In this document: piece by piece, positions 12,347-21,443 of the stretch
Position numbering within the stretch: the first letter of the stretch is position 1
How the letters are laid out: every line of letters begins with the position of its first letter
Virus record (IMG/VR): IMGVR_UViG_3300023210_000170
Location: 1-27,658 of that record
From: a virus
DNA: 27,658 bases
Strand: one strand, 5' to 3'
Notes under the pieces: generated by a model
What the model was told of the DNA's origin: nothing
The model's database searches: none
What the model saw: the letters and a program-made list of their open reading frames with translations, nothing else
Translations under genes and position numbers: made by a program

Positions 12347-12813
12347 GTCAAGGAATAAGAGGTTTTTATCAATTAACAGAAACAATTAAAACACAACTAT
12401 TATCTGATGAGAATGTAAATATTGTAACTACTGGAGATATAACTGAAATAGATTTATCTAAGCAAACTATATTTCCTCTATGTCATATTATGGTTAATAG
12501 TGTAAGTACACAAGAACAGGTACTAGCATTTAATATAACTGTTATGGCTATGGATATAGTAGATGTGGAGAAAGAAGCTACTACAGATTTATTTAGAGGT
12601 AATAACAATGAACACGATGTACTAAATACTCAATTAGCAGTTTTGAATAAACTTGTTATGGTTCTTAGAAAAGGTGACTTATATACAACTAAATACCAAT
12701 TAGAAGGTGATCCTTCTTGTGAACCTTTCTTTGATAGATTTGAGAATCAGTTAGCAGGGTGGGCTTGTACTATGGATATATTAATTGAAAATGATATTAC
12801 TATATGCAGCTAA
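12343..12813 (+). CDS. Probable tail terminator / minor tail protein
   Basis: The 156-residue product has a helical start (GIRGFYQLTETIKTQLL). A beta-rich body with repeated hydrophobic strands (FPLCHIMVNSV, LAFNITVMAMDIVDV) follows, and it ends in strand WACTMDILIEND. This resembles small alpha/beta tail-terminator proteins, which cap the tail tube. It sits between the chaperone and an HK97-gp10-like protein. The family is inferred from size, fold pattern and order, not from a specific motif. It overlaps the next gene by 10 nt. Confidence 0.5.
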   Translation: MSQGIRGFYQLTETIKTQLLSDENVNIVTTGDITEIDLSKQTIFPLCHIMVNSVSTQEQVLAFNITVMAMDIVDVEKEATTDLFRGNNNEHDVLNTQLAVLNKLVMVLRKGDLYTTKYQLEGDPSCEPFFDRFENQLAGWACTMDILIENDITICS

Positions 12814-13292
12814 AACAAACTAAAGACATATTAAACAAATTTGCTAAGTATGTGATACAACAATCTCGTACTAATCTTACTAAGAAGAAAAAGAATAGTT
12901 CTAAGTCTCTTTACAATAGTTTAGACTTTAAGTATAAAACAGTTAATGGTGGAATAGGTATTCAGTTCTTAATGGATGAATATGGTATTTATCAAGACAA
13001 AGGTGTAAGTGGAAAGAAAAAGAAATACAATACTCCTTTTAGTTATAAAGATAAAATGCCTCCTAGTTCTGCTTTAGATAAATGGTCAGTTAGAAAAGGT
13101 ATAGCTCCAAGAGATAAGAGTGGAAAGTTCATACCTAGAAAATCTATAAACTTCTTAATAGCAAGAAGCATATACAACAAAGGAATCAAACCAAGTTTAT
13201 TTTTTACTAAACCATTTGAAAAGGCTTACAAAGATTTACCAAAAGACTTAGTTAAAGGATTTATAAACGATATAGAAATAACAATAGAATGA
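12804..13292 (+). CDS. HK97 gp10-like tail completion protein
   Basis: This 162-residue basic protein has an N-terminal helix and a central YGIYQDKGVSG segment (about 53-63). The late segment FLIARSIYNKGIKPSLFFTKPFEKAY fits the pattern of HK97 gp10/tail-completion proteins, where a glycine turn is followed by P-x-x-F and a helix. Such proteins join the tail to the head connector. It overlaps both neighbours, with a 4-nt ATGA at its end. The many lysines suggest contact with DNA or an acidic partner. Confidence 0.6.
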   Translation: MQLKQTKDILNKFAKYVIQQSRTNLTKKKKNSSKSLYNSLDFKYKTVNGGIGIQFLMDEYGIYQDKGVSGKKKKYNTPFSYKDKMPPSSALDKWSVRKGIAPRDKSGKFIPRKSINFLIARSIYNKGIKPSLFFTKPFEKAYKDLPKDLVKGFINDIEITIE

Positions 13293-14650
13293 GTACAATA
13301 ATAAATGCAAGAAGTCCATATTATATAAAAGTAGAACCTGCTACAGGTACGCTTAGTTCAGCTTCAATGGAGCTTTTTATATATTCAGGAACTTTCACAA
13401 CAGACAAACCTGGAACTCCACAGTACACTATAAGCAAAGATATTATAGGAACTAACAATTATGTTATATATGAGATAACAGAACTTATAAGAGATTATCT
13501 AAATACAGAGTATGCTAGTTTTGCTACAGATGGAGTATGGGTAGAAGCAGACATCACATTAACTAAAACAGTAGGAAGTGAAACACAGAACTTAGATTAT
13601 CTTTCTTTTGATGGTTATGGCTATTTTGAGGATGGAGTAAATCCAAGAACTTTAATAGACCCAGTAAACACTTTAGTAGATTCAACAACTACAGGTACGA
13701 CTACAGCTTATAAACTAATAGATAGTACACAAACATTTTTAACAAGTGTAGCAATAGGAGATACTGTTCACAATGATACAGATACTACACAAACTACAAT
13801 AACAGCTATAGATAGTGATACACAACTTTCTATTAAGAATGATATAATGACTACAGGAGAAGATTATAGAATCATAGGTACTCCTAACTATACTCCTCAA
13901 TATCTGCAATCAAATACTAAGATATATTTTAAACAAGGTACTGATATAGTATTTCCTGTATTTGCAGAAGTAGAACCATTAATAGAATTTACAACAGGAG
14001 GAGGAGCTGATGTATTTTGGGAAGAAGTAGAAGATTTCTGGAATTTATATGATGTTAGTTGGGGAAGCACTTTAAATGATATACAAGTAAACGACTCAAC
14101 AGACTCAACACAAAAGATAGTCTATATCAGAATAACTCCTACTGATACTTTAATAACAGGAGATACAATTACTATAACAAGCTCAGTAGGTACTTCACAA
14201 GTAACAACAATTACACTAGAAGCAGTATGTGAACCTAAGTATCAAGAATTACAAGTTATATTCTACAATAAGTTTGGAGCATTACAGATTATGCCTTTCT
14301 ATAAAAAGTCAGTAGATAGTATAAATACAAATTCAGATAGTTATAAAAGAAACCTAATGGACTTTGCTACTGATCCTACATACAATACAGAGAAACATCA
14401 AATAAGACAGTTTCACGTTACAGGTAAAGAAGCAATAACAATGAATACAGGCTTTATACAAGAGAGTTTTAATGAGGTTATAAAACAAATGATGCTAAGT
14501 GAACAAGTGTGGGTAGATAATGGAACAGAGGTTCTACCAATCACTTTAAACACTTCTAGTTTACAATTTAAGAAATCAGTAAATGACAAGCTCATAAATT
14601 ACACAGTTGATTTTGGTTATGCGTTTAATAAAATAAATGATATTAGATAA
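13289..14650 (+). CDS. Large beta-rich structural (tail/baseplate) protein
   Basis: The 453-residue product is beta-rich and starts with a domain (1-115) resembling an Ig-like or tail-tip strand domain (PYYIKVEPATG...MELFIYSGTF). Residues about 125-195 (NTLVDSTTTG...YRIIGT) look like an inserted module of a kind I recall from marine phage structural proteins, with a VDS..F....VGD.V.N.TD pattern. A C-terminal domain follows (about 315-453). No enzymatic motif is visible. The position between tail completion and tape measure argues for a tail or baseplate component. The next gene starts at its final base. Confidence 0.6.
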   Translation: MSTIINARSPYYIKVEPATGTLSSASMELFIYSGTFTTDKPGTPQYTISKDIIGTNNYVIYEITELIRDYLNTEYASFATDGVWVEADITLTKTVGSETQNLDYLSFDGYGYFEDGVNPRTLIDPVNTLVDSTTTGTTTAYKLIDSTQTFLTSVAIGDTVHNDTDTTQTTITAIDSDTQLSIKNDIMTTGEDYRIIGTPNYTPQYLQSNTKIYFKQGTDIVFPVFAEVEPLIEFTTGGGADVFWEEVEDFWNLYDVSWGSTLNDIQVNDSTDSTQKIVYIRITPTDTLITGDTITITSSVGTSQVTTITLEAVCEPKYQELQVIFYNKFGALQIMPFYKKSVDSINTNSDSYKRNLMDFATDPTYNTEKHQIRQFHVTGKEAITMNTGFIQESFNEVIKQMMLSEQVWVDNGTEVLPITLNTSSLQFKKSVNDKLINYTVDFGYAFNKINDIR

Positions 14651-16725
14651 TGCAGAATATTCAATTATATATTGAGGGTAATAGAATGGATATGTTTAAA
14701 GATGAGTCAGTATCTCTAACTCAAACTATTCAAAATGTAAAAGACATAGCTAAGGTATTCACAAACTTTACTAAGACATTCTCATTACCTGCATCTAAAG
14801 GAAATAACAAAGTATTTGAACATTACTACAATTATGATATAGTAGATGGTTTTGATGCAAGAGTTAAAAAGGATTCTACTATTGAATTAAACTATCTTCC
14901 TTTTCAAAAAGGTAAGATCAAGTTAGAGGGTGTAGATATGAAGAACAATAAACCTTATGCTTATAGAATAACATTCTTTGGTAGTATAGTAGATTTAAAA
15001 GATGTTCTTGGAGATGATACCTTACAAGCGTTAGGGTGGTTAGATAACTTTAAAAAACCTTATAGTTCTGCAGGTATATATACAGGTCTAGTAAGTGGTT
15101 ATGATATAACAGTAGATTCAGTTTCATATACTAAGGCTATGATAACTCCTTTAATATCACATACTACTAGACTATTCTATGATAGTACAAATAATACTGC
15201 AGAATATCCTGACCCTAATGGTGGAAATTTATTTGCACACGGTTCTGGTCAAGGACATCATCACGGTGTATATTATGGAGAGCTTAAATATGCTATTAGA
15301 TTGCATTTAATTATTAAAGCAATAGAGGAGCAATATCCTGAAATAGAATTTACTACAGATTTCTTCAATACAAGTAATGATGCTTATTATGGTTTGTATA
15401 TGTGGCTACACAGAAAGAAAGGAGATGTTAATGATCCTAATCAAGTTTTACAATATGAAGAATATGTAGATTTTGGTTTAGACACTACAATGACTAATGT
15501 GACATCACAAGGAGAAGAAATAATAGTAACTGGACATACTACAGGAAACAAACTTACTACTACATTAAATATAAGACCTAATTCTGCAGAGACAAGTAGA
15601 TATGAAGTAGAGGTAACTAGAGATGGTTCTACATTTGCTACAGGAAGTGCTGAAAACTCAGACTTGCAATTAAATATGCAATTACCAAATGGAACATATA
15701 AAGTTCTATTAAAAGTAACTGAAGAATTTGTATTTGGAGAAACAGGTGTAGAGAATGCTGTTGATTGGGAGTTTTCTGACTTATTAGTTCCTGAATCACA
15801 TACATTTGATGTAACACAGTTTACTGTACCTGCTGAGTTTGAGTTTTTACCTACTAAGCAAATACCTACAATGAAAGTAATAGACTTTCTTACAGGTGTA
15901 TTTAAGATGTTTAATTTAACTGCTTTTGCACAAGATGATGGTAAGATCAAAGTACAAACATTAGATAGTTTCTATAGTGGAGGTACGAGTTATGATATAA
16001 GTGAATTCGTAGATATTGATTCTAGTCAAGTAGATATAGCTCTACCATATAGAGAAATACATTTTCAATATAAAGGACTAGGAACTAAGTTAGCATTACA
16101 ACACGAGCAACTTAGTAATTCTGGTATAGGATGGGGAACATTAGAATACAATGCAAATAGTGGAGAAAACTTAGATGGAGGTATATATACAGTAGAAGCT
16201 CCTTTTGAACATATGAAGTTTGAAAGACTTAGAGATGGTAATTCAACTACTACAACTACAATACAAGTAGGATGGAGTGTAGATGATAATGATGATGCTT
16301 ATATTGGAGAACCTATTTTATTTTATCCTATATATCAACAGAATCAAGATGAGATTAGATTTCTTACAGGAGAAGATACAGGACAGAATGATATAAATGA
16401 TTATTATATTCCAAGTAATAGTTTTGCTTTATCTTCTAGTACAAGTGCAATAAACATAAACTTTAACGCAGAGTTAAATGAGTGGACAAGTGATGGTACA
16501 TTTACTGATACTCTATTTGATGATTATTTTACAACTTACATAACAGATGTATTTAATATTAAAAGAAGATTGTCAAAGTATAAAGCATTCCTTCCATTAA
16601 AGATATTAAGAAACTACACATTAGCAGACAGGTTTGTAGTAAACAACAGAAGCTATAAGATTAATAGTATAAACACTAATCTAGGAACAGGAGAAAGTGA
16701 AATAGAATTATTAAACGAGGTATGA
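14650..16725 (+). CDS. Large tail/baseplate structural protein (691 aa)
   Basis: The 691-residue product starts with IQLYIEGNRMDMFKDESVSL followed by FTNFTKTFSLPASKGNNKVF, a start I recall from structural proteins of flavobacterial phages. The middle holds a His-rich stretch (SGQGHHHGVYYG, about residue 200-211) and beta-sandwich-like segments. The C-terminus (KRRLSKYKAFLPLKILRNY...SEIELLNEV) resembles a receptor-tip or distal-tail hub region. It is probably part of the tail tip. No protease or lytic motif is seen. The upstream stop and its ATG share a base, and its own stop overlaps the next small gene. Confidence 0.6.
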   Translation: MQNIQLYIEGNRMDMFKDESVSLTQTIQNVKDIAKVFTNFTKTFSLPASKGNNKVFEHYYNYDIVDGFDARVKKDSTIELNYLPFQKGKIKLEGVDMKNNKPYAYRITFFGSIVDLKDVLGDDTLQALGWLDNFKKPYSSAGIYTGLVSGYDITVDSVSYTKAMITPLISHTTRLFYDSTNNTAEYPDPNGGNLFAHGSGQGHHHGVYYGELKYAIRLHLIIKAIEEQYPEIEFTTDFFNTSNDAYYGLYMWLHRKKGDVNDPNQVLQYEEYVDFGLDTTMTNVTSQGEEIIVTGHTTGNKLTTTLNIRPNSAETSRYEVEVTRDGSTFATGSAENSDLQLNMQLPNGTYKVLLKVTEEFVFGETGVENAVDWEFSDLLVPESHTFDVTQFTVPAEFEFLPTKQIPTMKVIDFLTGVFKMFNLTAFAQDDGKIKVQTLDSFYSGGTSYDISEFVDIDSSQVDIALPYREIHFQYKGLGTKLALQHEQLSNSGIGWGTLEYNANSGENLDGGIYTVEAPFEHMKFERLRDGNSTTTTTIQVGWSVDDNDDAYIGEPILFYPIYQQNQDEIRFLTGEDTGQNDINDYYIPSNSFALSSSTSAININFNAELNEWTSDGTFTDTLFDDYFTTYITDVFNIKRRLSKYKAFLPLKILRNYTLADRFVVNNRSYKINSINTNLGTGESEIELLNEV

Positions 16726-16868
16726 TACAAAACATTTTAGAATTACTCCAAATAGTAAAAGGAGATACAGAAAACATAAGAATAGCTCAAGGTAAGTATA
16801 AACTTCCTGAAACATTTAGTGAAACATTTAAACAAATAAAAACAGAAATAAAATGGCTCAAAAAGTAG
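16722..16868 (+). CDS. Small protein before tape measure (48 aa)
   Basis: This frame begins in an ATGA overlap with the large tail gene and ends 16 nt inside the tape-measure gene. The 48-residue product is helical and basic (IQNILELLQIVKGDTENIRI...FKQIKTEIKWLKK). I do not recognise it. The double overlap suggests translational coupling that sets tape-measure initiation, whatever the peptide itself does. Confidence 0.5.
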   Translation: MIQNILELLQIVKGDTENIRIAQGKYKLPETFSETFKQIKTEIKWLKK

Positions 16869-18637
16869 TAATAGATTTAGAAGCTAAAACGGATGCAGCA
16901 GTCAAAGAGATTGCTGACTTAAAGAAAGAAATAGCAAAGCTAAATCAAGAAGTATCATCAGGTAATAAAGATACTAAAAAAGGTTTAAAGGATGTAGAAA
17001 AAGCATCTGATAAAACAGCAGGTGGTGTAAAAAAAATAGGAGGTGCTTTAAAAGCAGCAGGTATAGGTTTAGCTATTGCAGCATTTGCTAAGTTTACTGA
17101 AATATTAAATCAAAATCAAAAAGTAACAGATTTCTTCTCTACTACATTTGAAGCATTATCTATAGCATTTAATGATTTCTTCAGTTTTATAGATTCAAAT
17201 GCAGGTGTTATTATAGATGCTTTTAAAGGTTTGTTTAGTGATCCTGTACAATCAATTAAAGATTTTGGTAGTGCTATCTATGATGGATTAGTAGTTAGAT
17301 TTGAACAATTTAAAGAAACATTAGGCTTTGTAGCTAAAGGTATAGGAGATTTATTTAAAGGTAATTTTTCTGATGCTGTAGATAGTTTTAAACAAGCAGG
17401 AAAAGAAAGTATTGATGTTATTACAGGAGTTGATAAAAGTTATGAAGAAGTAACAACAACAATAGGAGAATATGTTAAAGGAACTATAAAAGCTGCTAAG
17501 TCAAATGTAGAATTAGAAAAAATTGCAAGACTTGCAGAATCAGCTAATCAAGGATTAATTGAAAAGTACGATAGACAAGCAGAGCAGTTAAGACAAATAA
17601 GAGATGATGAAAGCAAGAGTTTTGAAGAAAGAATAAAAGCTAATGAAGATTTAGGTATATTGCTTGATGAGCAAGAAAAAGCTATGAAAGCTAATGCTCA
17701 AGCAAGAGTAAATCAAGCAGCAGTTGAACTTGCTAAAAATAAAGAAAATATTGATTTGCAAGTAGCATACCGAGAAGCATTAAACGAACAAGCTGCAATA
17801 GAAGCACAGATTACAGGGTTTAGAAGTGAACAACAAACAAATGTTAATTCACTATTGCGAGAACAAAAAGACTTACAAAATGAATTAGCTCTTATTGGAA
17901 AAACAGAAAGAGAAATAGAACGTACAGAATTACAGCAAGACTATGATGCTAAGAAGGCTTTGATAGAAAGAGAAATTTCAGATGAAGCAACTAAAAAAGA
18001 AATGTTAGCTAATCTTGAAAGTGATTATAATTCTAAAATAGCTGAAATAGATGATCAGGCTTTTCAAGAGAAATTAGTAAAAGCCCAAAAAGAAAGAGAC
18101 TTAGAAAAACAAAAGATTAGAGATAAACAAATGGTAGTAGATGCTATTAGTCAATTTGCTGATGCAGAGTCAGGAATAGGCAAAGCATTACTTATAGCTA
18201 AACAAGCATTAGCATTACAAGAAACTTTATTAGATGTAAAAAGAATAACTTTTAAAGGATCACAAGCAATAGGAGAAGCAGGTGTTAACTCAGCACAAAA
18301 CGTTTCTGAAAGTAGTAAAATAGGATTTCCTCAAAACATTATTACTATAGCAGCAGCGATTGCACAAGGTGTATCAATTATTAGGAGTGTTAAAAGTGCA
18401 GTAGGTAAAACAAAAGCACAGGCTTCATCAATGGCTTCATCATTTACTCCTAGTGTAGATTCTCCTTCTTCAACTCCTCCTGCATTTAACGTAGTAGGAA
18501 CTTCAGGAGCTAATCAATTAGCAGGTGCAATAGCAACACAACAACAACAACCTGTTAAAGCATTTGTAGTTAGTAATGATGTAACAACTGCTCAAGAATT
18601 AGACAGAAATATTGTCATAGGTGCAACTATAGGATAA
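16853..18637 (+). CDS. Tail tape measure protein
   Basis: The 594-residue protein has the usual tape-measure layout. A charged coiled coil (residues 5-65) is followed by a hydrophobic Gly/Ala segment IGGALKAAGIGLAIAAFAKF (about 62-81). Long Gln/Glu/Lys-rich helices run from about 220 to 430, and a low-complexity Ser/Pro/Gln tail follows. It sets tail length by spanning the tube lumen. At about 0.15 nm per residue it would predict a tail near 90 nm. It is the last gene of the tail operon, and a late promoter follows. No peptidoglycan hydrolase domain is visible. Confidence 0.85.
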   Translation: MAQKVVIDLEAKTDAAVKEIADLKKEIAKLNQEVSSGNKDTKKGLKDVEKASDKTAGGVKKIGGALKAAGIGLAIAAFAKFTEILNQNQKVTDFFSTTFEALSIAFNDFFSFIDSNAGVIIDAFKGLFSDPVQSIKDFGSAIYDGLVVRFEQFKETLGFVAKGIGDLFKGNFSDAVDSFKQAGKESIDVITGVDKSYEEVTTTIGEYVKGTIKAAKSNVELEKIARLAESANQGLIEKYDRQAEQLRQIRDDESKSFEERIKANEDLGILLDEQEKAMKANAQARVNQAAVELAKNKENIDLQVAYREALNEQAAIEAQITGFRSEQQTNVNSLLREQKDLQNELALIGKTEREIERTELQQDYDAKKALIEREISDEATKKEMLANLESDYNSKIAEIDDQAFQEKLVKAQKERDLEKQKIRDKQMVVDAISQFADAESGIGKALLIAKQALALQETLLDVKRITFKGSQAIGEAGVNSAQNVSESSKIGFPQNIITIAAAIAQGVSIIRSVKSAVGKTKAQASSMASSFTPSVDSPSSTPPAFNVVGTSGANQLAGAIATQQQQPVKAFVVSNDVTTAQELDRNIVIGATIG

Positions 18638-18641
18638 AATA

Positions 18642-18669
18642 CAAAATATTAATTTTAAAACGATATATA
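18642..18669 (+). promoter_or_regulatory. Late promoter L3, before head protease
   Basis: CAAAATATT (from 18642) and CGATATATA (18661-18669) lie 19 nt apart. The second box ends exactly 3 nt before the ATG at 18673. No terminator separates it from the tape-measure gene, so it would reinforce or restart transcription for head genes. Confidence 0.7.
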
Positions 18670-18672
18670 AAT

Positions 18673-19863
18673 ATGAAAATAGTAGAACTTATTTTAGATG
18701 AAAATGAGGAGCTAAATGGAATTGAAGCAATAAGCATTGTAGAGAATCCTGCAATAGAAGAAGACTTTGTCGCTTTAAAAAGTGATGAAATAAAACTAGC
18801 AGAAGTAAATCAAGAAAAGAGAATCTTAATGGGAGCTTTATTAATCCCTAACAAACCTATATACAGAAGGAGTGGAGAGGATGAATATTATATATACTTC
18901 TCCAAAGATACGGTTTTAAAAGCATCCCAAATGTATTTAATGAAAGGCAATCAAAACAATTCAACTTTAGAGCATCAATATTCTCTAAATGGTTTGTCTT
19001 TAGTAGAAAGTTGGATAGTAGAAGATGATGTACACGATAAATCCAGGAAATATAATATGGAAGTTCCTGTAGGCACTTGGATGGGTACTGTAAAAGTAAA
19101 CAATGAAGATGTTTGGAATGATTATGTAAAGACAGGTAAGGTCAAAGGATTTTCTATAGAAGGCTACTTTGTGGATAAAATGGAAAGACCTAAAGACGCT
19201 ACTATAAACGACTTAGCACAAATAGAGGAAGAAGAAGCAAAGGAATTACTATCTACTATTAGAGGTATTATAAAAGGAGACAAAAGAACTAAGAGTGGAA
19301 AGAAAATGGTAATGGAGTCTTATAGAGATTATCCTGATGCAGTCAAGAATAATGCCAAAAAAGGTTTAGAACTTAATGAGAAAGTAAACAACAAATGTGC
19401 AACACAAGTTGGTAAGATCAGAGCAACACAACTTGCACAAGGTAAACCAATAAGTAAAGAAACTATAAAGCGTATGTATTCTTATTTGTCAAGAGCAGAA
19501 GAATATTTTGATCCAAGTGATAATTCTAAATGTGGAACTATAAGTTTCTACTTGTGGGGAGGATTAGCAGCTAAGAGATGGAGTGAGTCTAAGTTAAAAG
19601 AATTAGAATTAGCTTCTATGAAGATAAATGATGACTATGCTATAATAGATGATAGACTTGCATACTCCACAAAAGAGAAAGCTATAGAAATGGCTAAGGA
19701 CTTAGGGTGTGACAAATATCACGAACACGAATATGAAGGTAAGATATGGTTTATGCCTTGTGAACAACACGAGCTTAAAAAACCTTGTCAAGCAGGATAT
19801 GAGCAATATGGAATGAAAAGAAAGAATGGAAGATTAGTACCTAATTGCATACCAATTAAATAA
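18673..19863 (+). CDS. XkdF-type prohead protease (S78_2-like) with two extra C-terminal domains
   Basis: Residues 45-170 match the XkdF/Peptidase_S78_2 pattern. LMGALLIPNKPIYR is followed by LEHQ with His101, then ESWIVED, VPVGTWMGTV and GFSIEG with Ser161, giving candidate His and Ser catalytic residues. Residues about 216-305 form a second domain beginning YRDYPDAVKNNAKKG and ending LWGGLAAKRW, a module I recall fused to various phage head proteins. The last 25 residues (Cys372 to Lys396; GYEQYGMKRKNGRLVPNC) form a third, Cys-containing motif common in marine phages. It should process scaffold and capsid; roles of the extra domains are unknown. Confidence 0.75.
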   Translation: MKIVELILDENEELNGIEAISIVENPAIEEDFVALKSDEIKLAEVNQEKRILMGALLIPNKPIYRRSGEDEYYIYFSKDTVLKASQMYLMKGNQNNSTLEHQYSLNGLSLVESWIVEDDVHDKSRKYNMEVPVGTWMGTVKVNNEDVWNDYVKTGKVKGFSIEGYFVDKMERPKDATINDLAQIEEEEAKELLSTIRGIIKGDKRTKSGKKMVMESYRDYPDAVKNNAKKGLELNEKVNNKCATQVGKIRATQLAQGKPISKETIKRMYSYLSRAEEYFDPSDNSKCGTISFYLWGGLAAKRWSESKLKELELASMKINDDYAIIDDRLAYSTKEKAIEMAKDLGCDKYHEHEYEGKIWFMPCEQHELKKPCQAGYEQYGMKRKNGRLVPNCIPIK

Positions 19864-19865
19864 TT

Positions 19866-20006
19866 ATGGATGATACTACACATAATGTAAGTCCACAAGG
19901 AGGAAACAGAGCTTGTCTTTGTTGGGATAAAGAAACCTATAGTATTAAATGCTGTGATGGTTCATTACACGCACAAGGAATAGGAAGTATAAATAGAAAC
20001 TCATAA
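19866..20006 (+). CDS. Tiny Cys-rich protein (46 aa)
   Basis: The 46-residue product contains NRACLCWDKETYSIKCCDG, with four cysteines as C-x-C...C-C, followed by SLHAQGIGSI. I recognise this CLC...YSxKCCDGSLxAQGIG pattern as a recurrent tiny protein in flavobacterial phage head regions. It starts 2 nt after the protease stop. It could bind metal or form a disulfide-stabilised decoration or assembly factor. Function is not known to me. Confidence 0.65.
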   Translation: MDDTTHNVSPQGGNRACLCWDKETYSIKCCDGSLHAQGIGSINRNS

Positions 20007-20017
20007 AATATATAAAA

Positions 20018-20401
20018 ATGAATCCAATAAGTAAAAAAATTATTAACAAATTATCTCAAGAAGATAAAACAGAACTAAAGTCAGAAAAGATTGAACTTGC
20101 AAAAAGAAAACCACAATCTGTATTGTCAAACGGAAAAGCTATAGATAAAGCTCTTGCAAGTTATTCAGCAAAAATTGATAGGTCATATTTAGATTATACT
20201 AAGTCTTGGCAAAAATTTGACCAACAAATTGATTCTTTGCAATCAGATTTACAAAAATTTAATGAAGATATAAGAGATACAGAAGCAGCTTTAAGAGAAT
20301 TGGGTATAAATGAAAATGCAGAACTTGAACAATCAAAAAAAATATCTTCTAAATTACAAAGAATATTACGAGATTATAAAAAACTCTATCCAAAAATATA
20401 A
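20018..20401 (+). CDS. Coiled-coil head-region protein A (ELKSEKIELA motif)
   Basis: The 127-residue protein has ELKSEKIELA at 19-28 and then a long coiled coil (about 45-125). It ends in a LRELGINENAEL...LQRILRDYKKL pattern. The following gene encodes a diverged relative with the same two elements. It lies between the protease and the scaffold, so an internal-scaffold or assembly role is likely. I know similar KVELA-start proteins from flavobacterial phage head modules but no proven function. Confidence 0.6.
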   Translation: MNPISKKIINKLSQEDKTELKSEKIELAKRKPQSVLSNGKAIDKALASYSAKIDRSYLDYTKSWQKFDQQIDSLQSDLQKFNEDIRDTEAALRELGINENAELEQSKKISSKLQRILRDYKKLYPKI

Positions 20402-20403
20402 TT

Positions 20404-20772
20404 ATGAATCCAAGAACATTAAAATCAGTTTATAAAAAAATAAACAAACAAGAGTTAAAATCAGAAAAAGTTGAGTTAAATAAAATAGAAGATTTATTAA
20501 GTTCTTTGAGAAGAAGTGGAGAATATGACCCGTTTGATGAATTAGCACAATTAAACAAATTTGCTCAAAGGATAGAAAATGGTATCAGAAAAAAGCAACA
20601 AAAATTAGATGAAGTAGAAAAAGAAGCATCACGATTAAGACAAAGCGTTAAAGAATTAGGACTTGACAGAGAATTAAAAGTATTAAACGATATTGATAAC
20701 GATATAAAAGTAAACAGAAGCAATATTAATAAAGTTTTAAAAATAGTTCAACAAGCTCAAATGAATGTTTAA
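20404..20772 (+). CDS. Coiled-coil head-region protein B (ELKSEKVELN motif), paralogue of A
   Basis: The 122-residue protein begins 2 nt after its neighbour and carries ELKSEKVELN at 17-26. A coiled coil runs over about 45-120, with KELGLDRELKVLNDI matching the LRELGINENAEL of the upstream protein. The shared start, motif and end point to tandem duplication and divergence. The likely role is head assembly, by position. There are no catalytic residues. Confidence 0.6.
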   Translation: MNPRTLKSVYKKINKQELKSEKVELNKIEDLLSSLRRSGEYDPFDELAQLNKFAQRIENGIRKKQQKLDEVEKEASRLRQSVKELGLDRELKVLNDIDNDIKVNRSNINKVLKIVQQAQMNV

Positions 20773-20777
20773 AAATG

Positions 20778-20805
20778 CAAAATAATTAAATAAACTCGAT
20801 ATATT
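20778..20805 (+). promoter_or_regulatory. Late promoter L4, before scaffold/major capsid
   Basis: CAAAATAAT (from 20778) and CGATATATT (20797-20805; one base off the consensus) lie 19 nt apart. The box ends 3 nt before the ATG at 20809. It would give extra transcription of scaffold and capsid, the most needed products. Confidence 0.7.
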
Positions 20806-20808
20806 AAT

Positions 20809-21423
20809 ATGAAACCTATGGAAATGTTAAATCAAATCAAAAGCGTCTTGGGTGTAGAATTATCTACAGAAGAAAAAGTAGAACTTGCTCAAGCTAAATT
20901 AGAAAATGGTACTGTTTTAGAAGCAGAATCATTCGAATCAGGACAAGAAGTATTTATCTTAACTGATGATGAAAAAGTAGCTTTACCTATTGGAGAGTAT
21001 GAAATGGAAGACGGTAAGATTCTAGTAATAGAAGAAGACGGTATTATTTCAGAAATCAAAGAAGGTGGGGAAGAAGAAGTTGTGGAAGAAGTAGTAGAAG
21101 AAGAAGAATTAAATGAAGAAGACAAATACGCAACTAAACAAGAACTTCAAGAAATCAAATCTATGGTAGAAGAAATCAAAGAATTGATGAAAGAAGGTAA
21201 AAAAGAAGAAATGCACAAGGAAGAAGAATTGATGTCACAGAAAATGACAGAACTTGCTTGTCAAGAAGATGAAGCACTAAAAGAAGAATTATCTAAACCT
21301 GCTTCTGAACCTATTAAGCATTCTCCTGAAGCAAAGCAGGAATTAAACAAAGTTGTTTACTCTCAAAAGAGAAACTTAACAACTAAAGATATAGTATTCA
21401 ATAAAATAGCAAATTTCAAATAA
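20809..21423 (+). CDS. Probable scaffolding protein
   Basis: The 204-residue product is highly acidic. ELSTEEKVELA at 17-27 echoes the motif of the two upstream proteins. A beta-rich segment (30-80) precedes a Glu run (EEEVVEEVVEEEE, about 88-102), and a coiled coil follows (about 108-165). The C-terminal NLTTKDIVFNKIANFK is a short helix typical of scaffold tips that bind the capsid. It sits directly before the major capsid gene and after the protease, the standard scaffold position. The exact family is not named here. Confidence 0.7.
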   Translation: MKPMEMLNQIKSVLGVELSTEEKVELAQAKLENGTVLEAESFESGQEVFILTDDEKVALPIGEYEMEDGKILVIEEDGIISEIKEGGEEEVVEEVVEEEELNEEDKYATKQELQEIKSMVEEIKELMKEGKKEEMHKEEELMSQKMTELACQEDEALKEELSKPASEPIKHSPEAKQELNKVVYSQKRNLTTKDIVFNKIANFK

Positions 21424-21443
21424 AAATTAAATTAAATTAAATT
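21424..21443 (+). repeat. (AAATT)4 repeat in the major capsid leader
   Basis: Four perfect copies of AAATT fill the whole gap between scaffold stop and capsid ATG. An unstructured A/T leader would favour strong initiation in a host that does not depend on Shine-Dalgarno pairing. It could also change length by slippage. Confidence 0.8.

Noticed and set aside
15441-15950. 169-codon minus-strand frame
   Set aside because: It lies wholly inside the 691-residue tail gene on the other strand, has no promoter or neighbours on that strand, and its composition is that of a mirror frame.
20018-20772. Two coiled-coil genes as one gene broken by a frameshift
   Set aside because: Each has its own ATG, the shared N-terminal motif and its own end, so tandem paralogues fit better.
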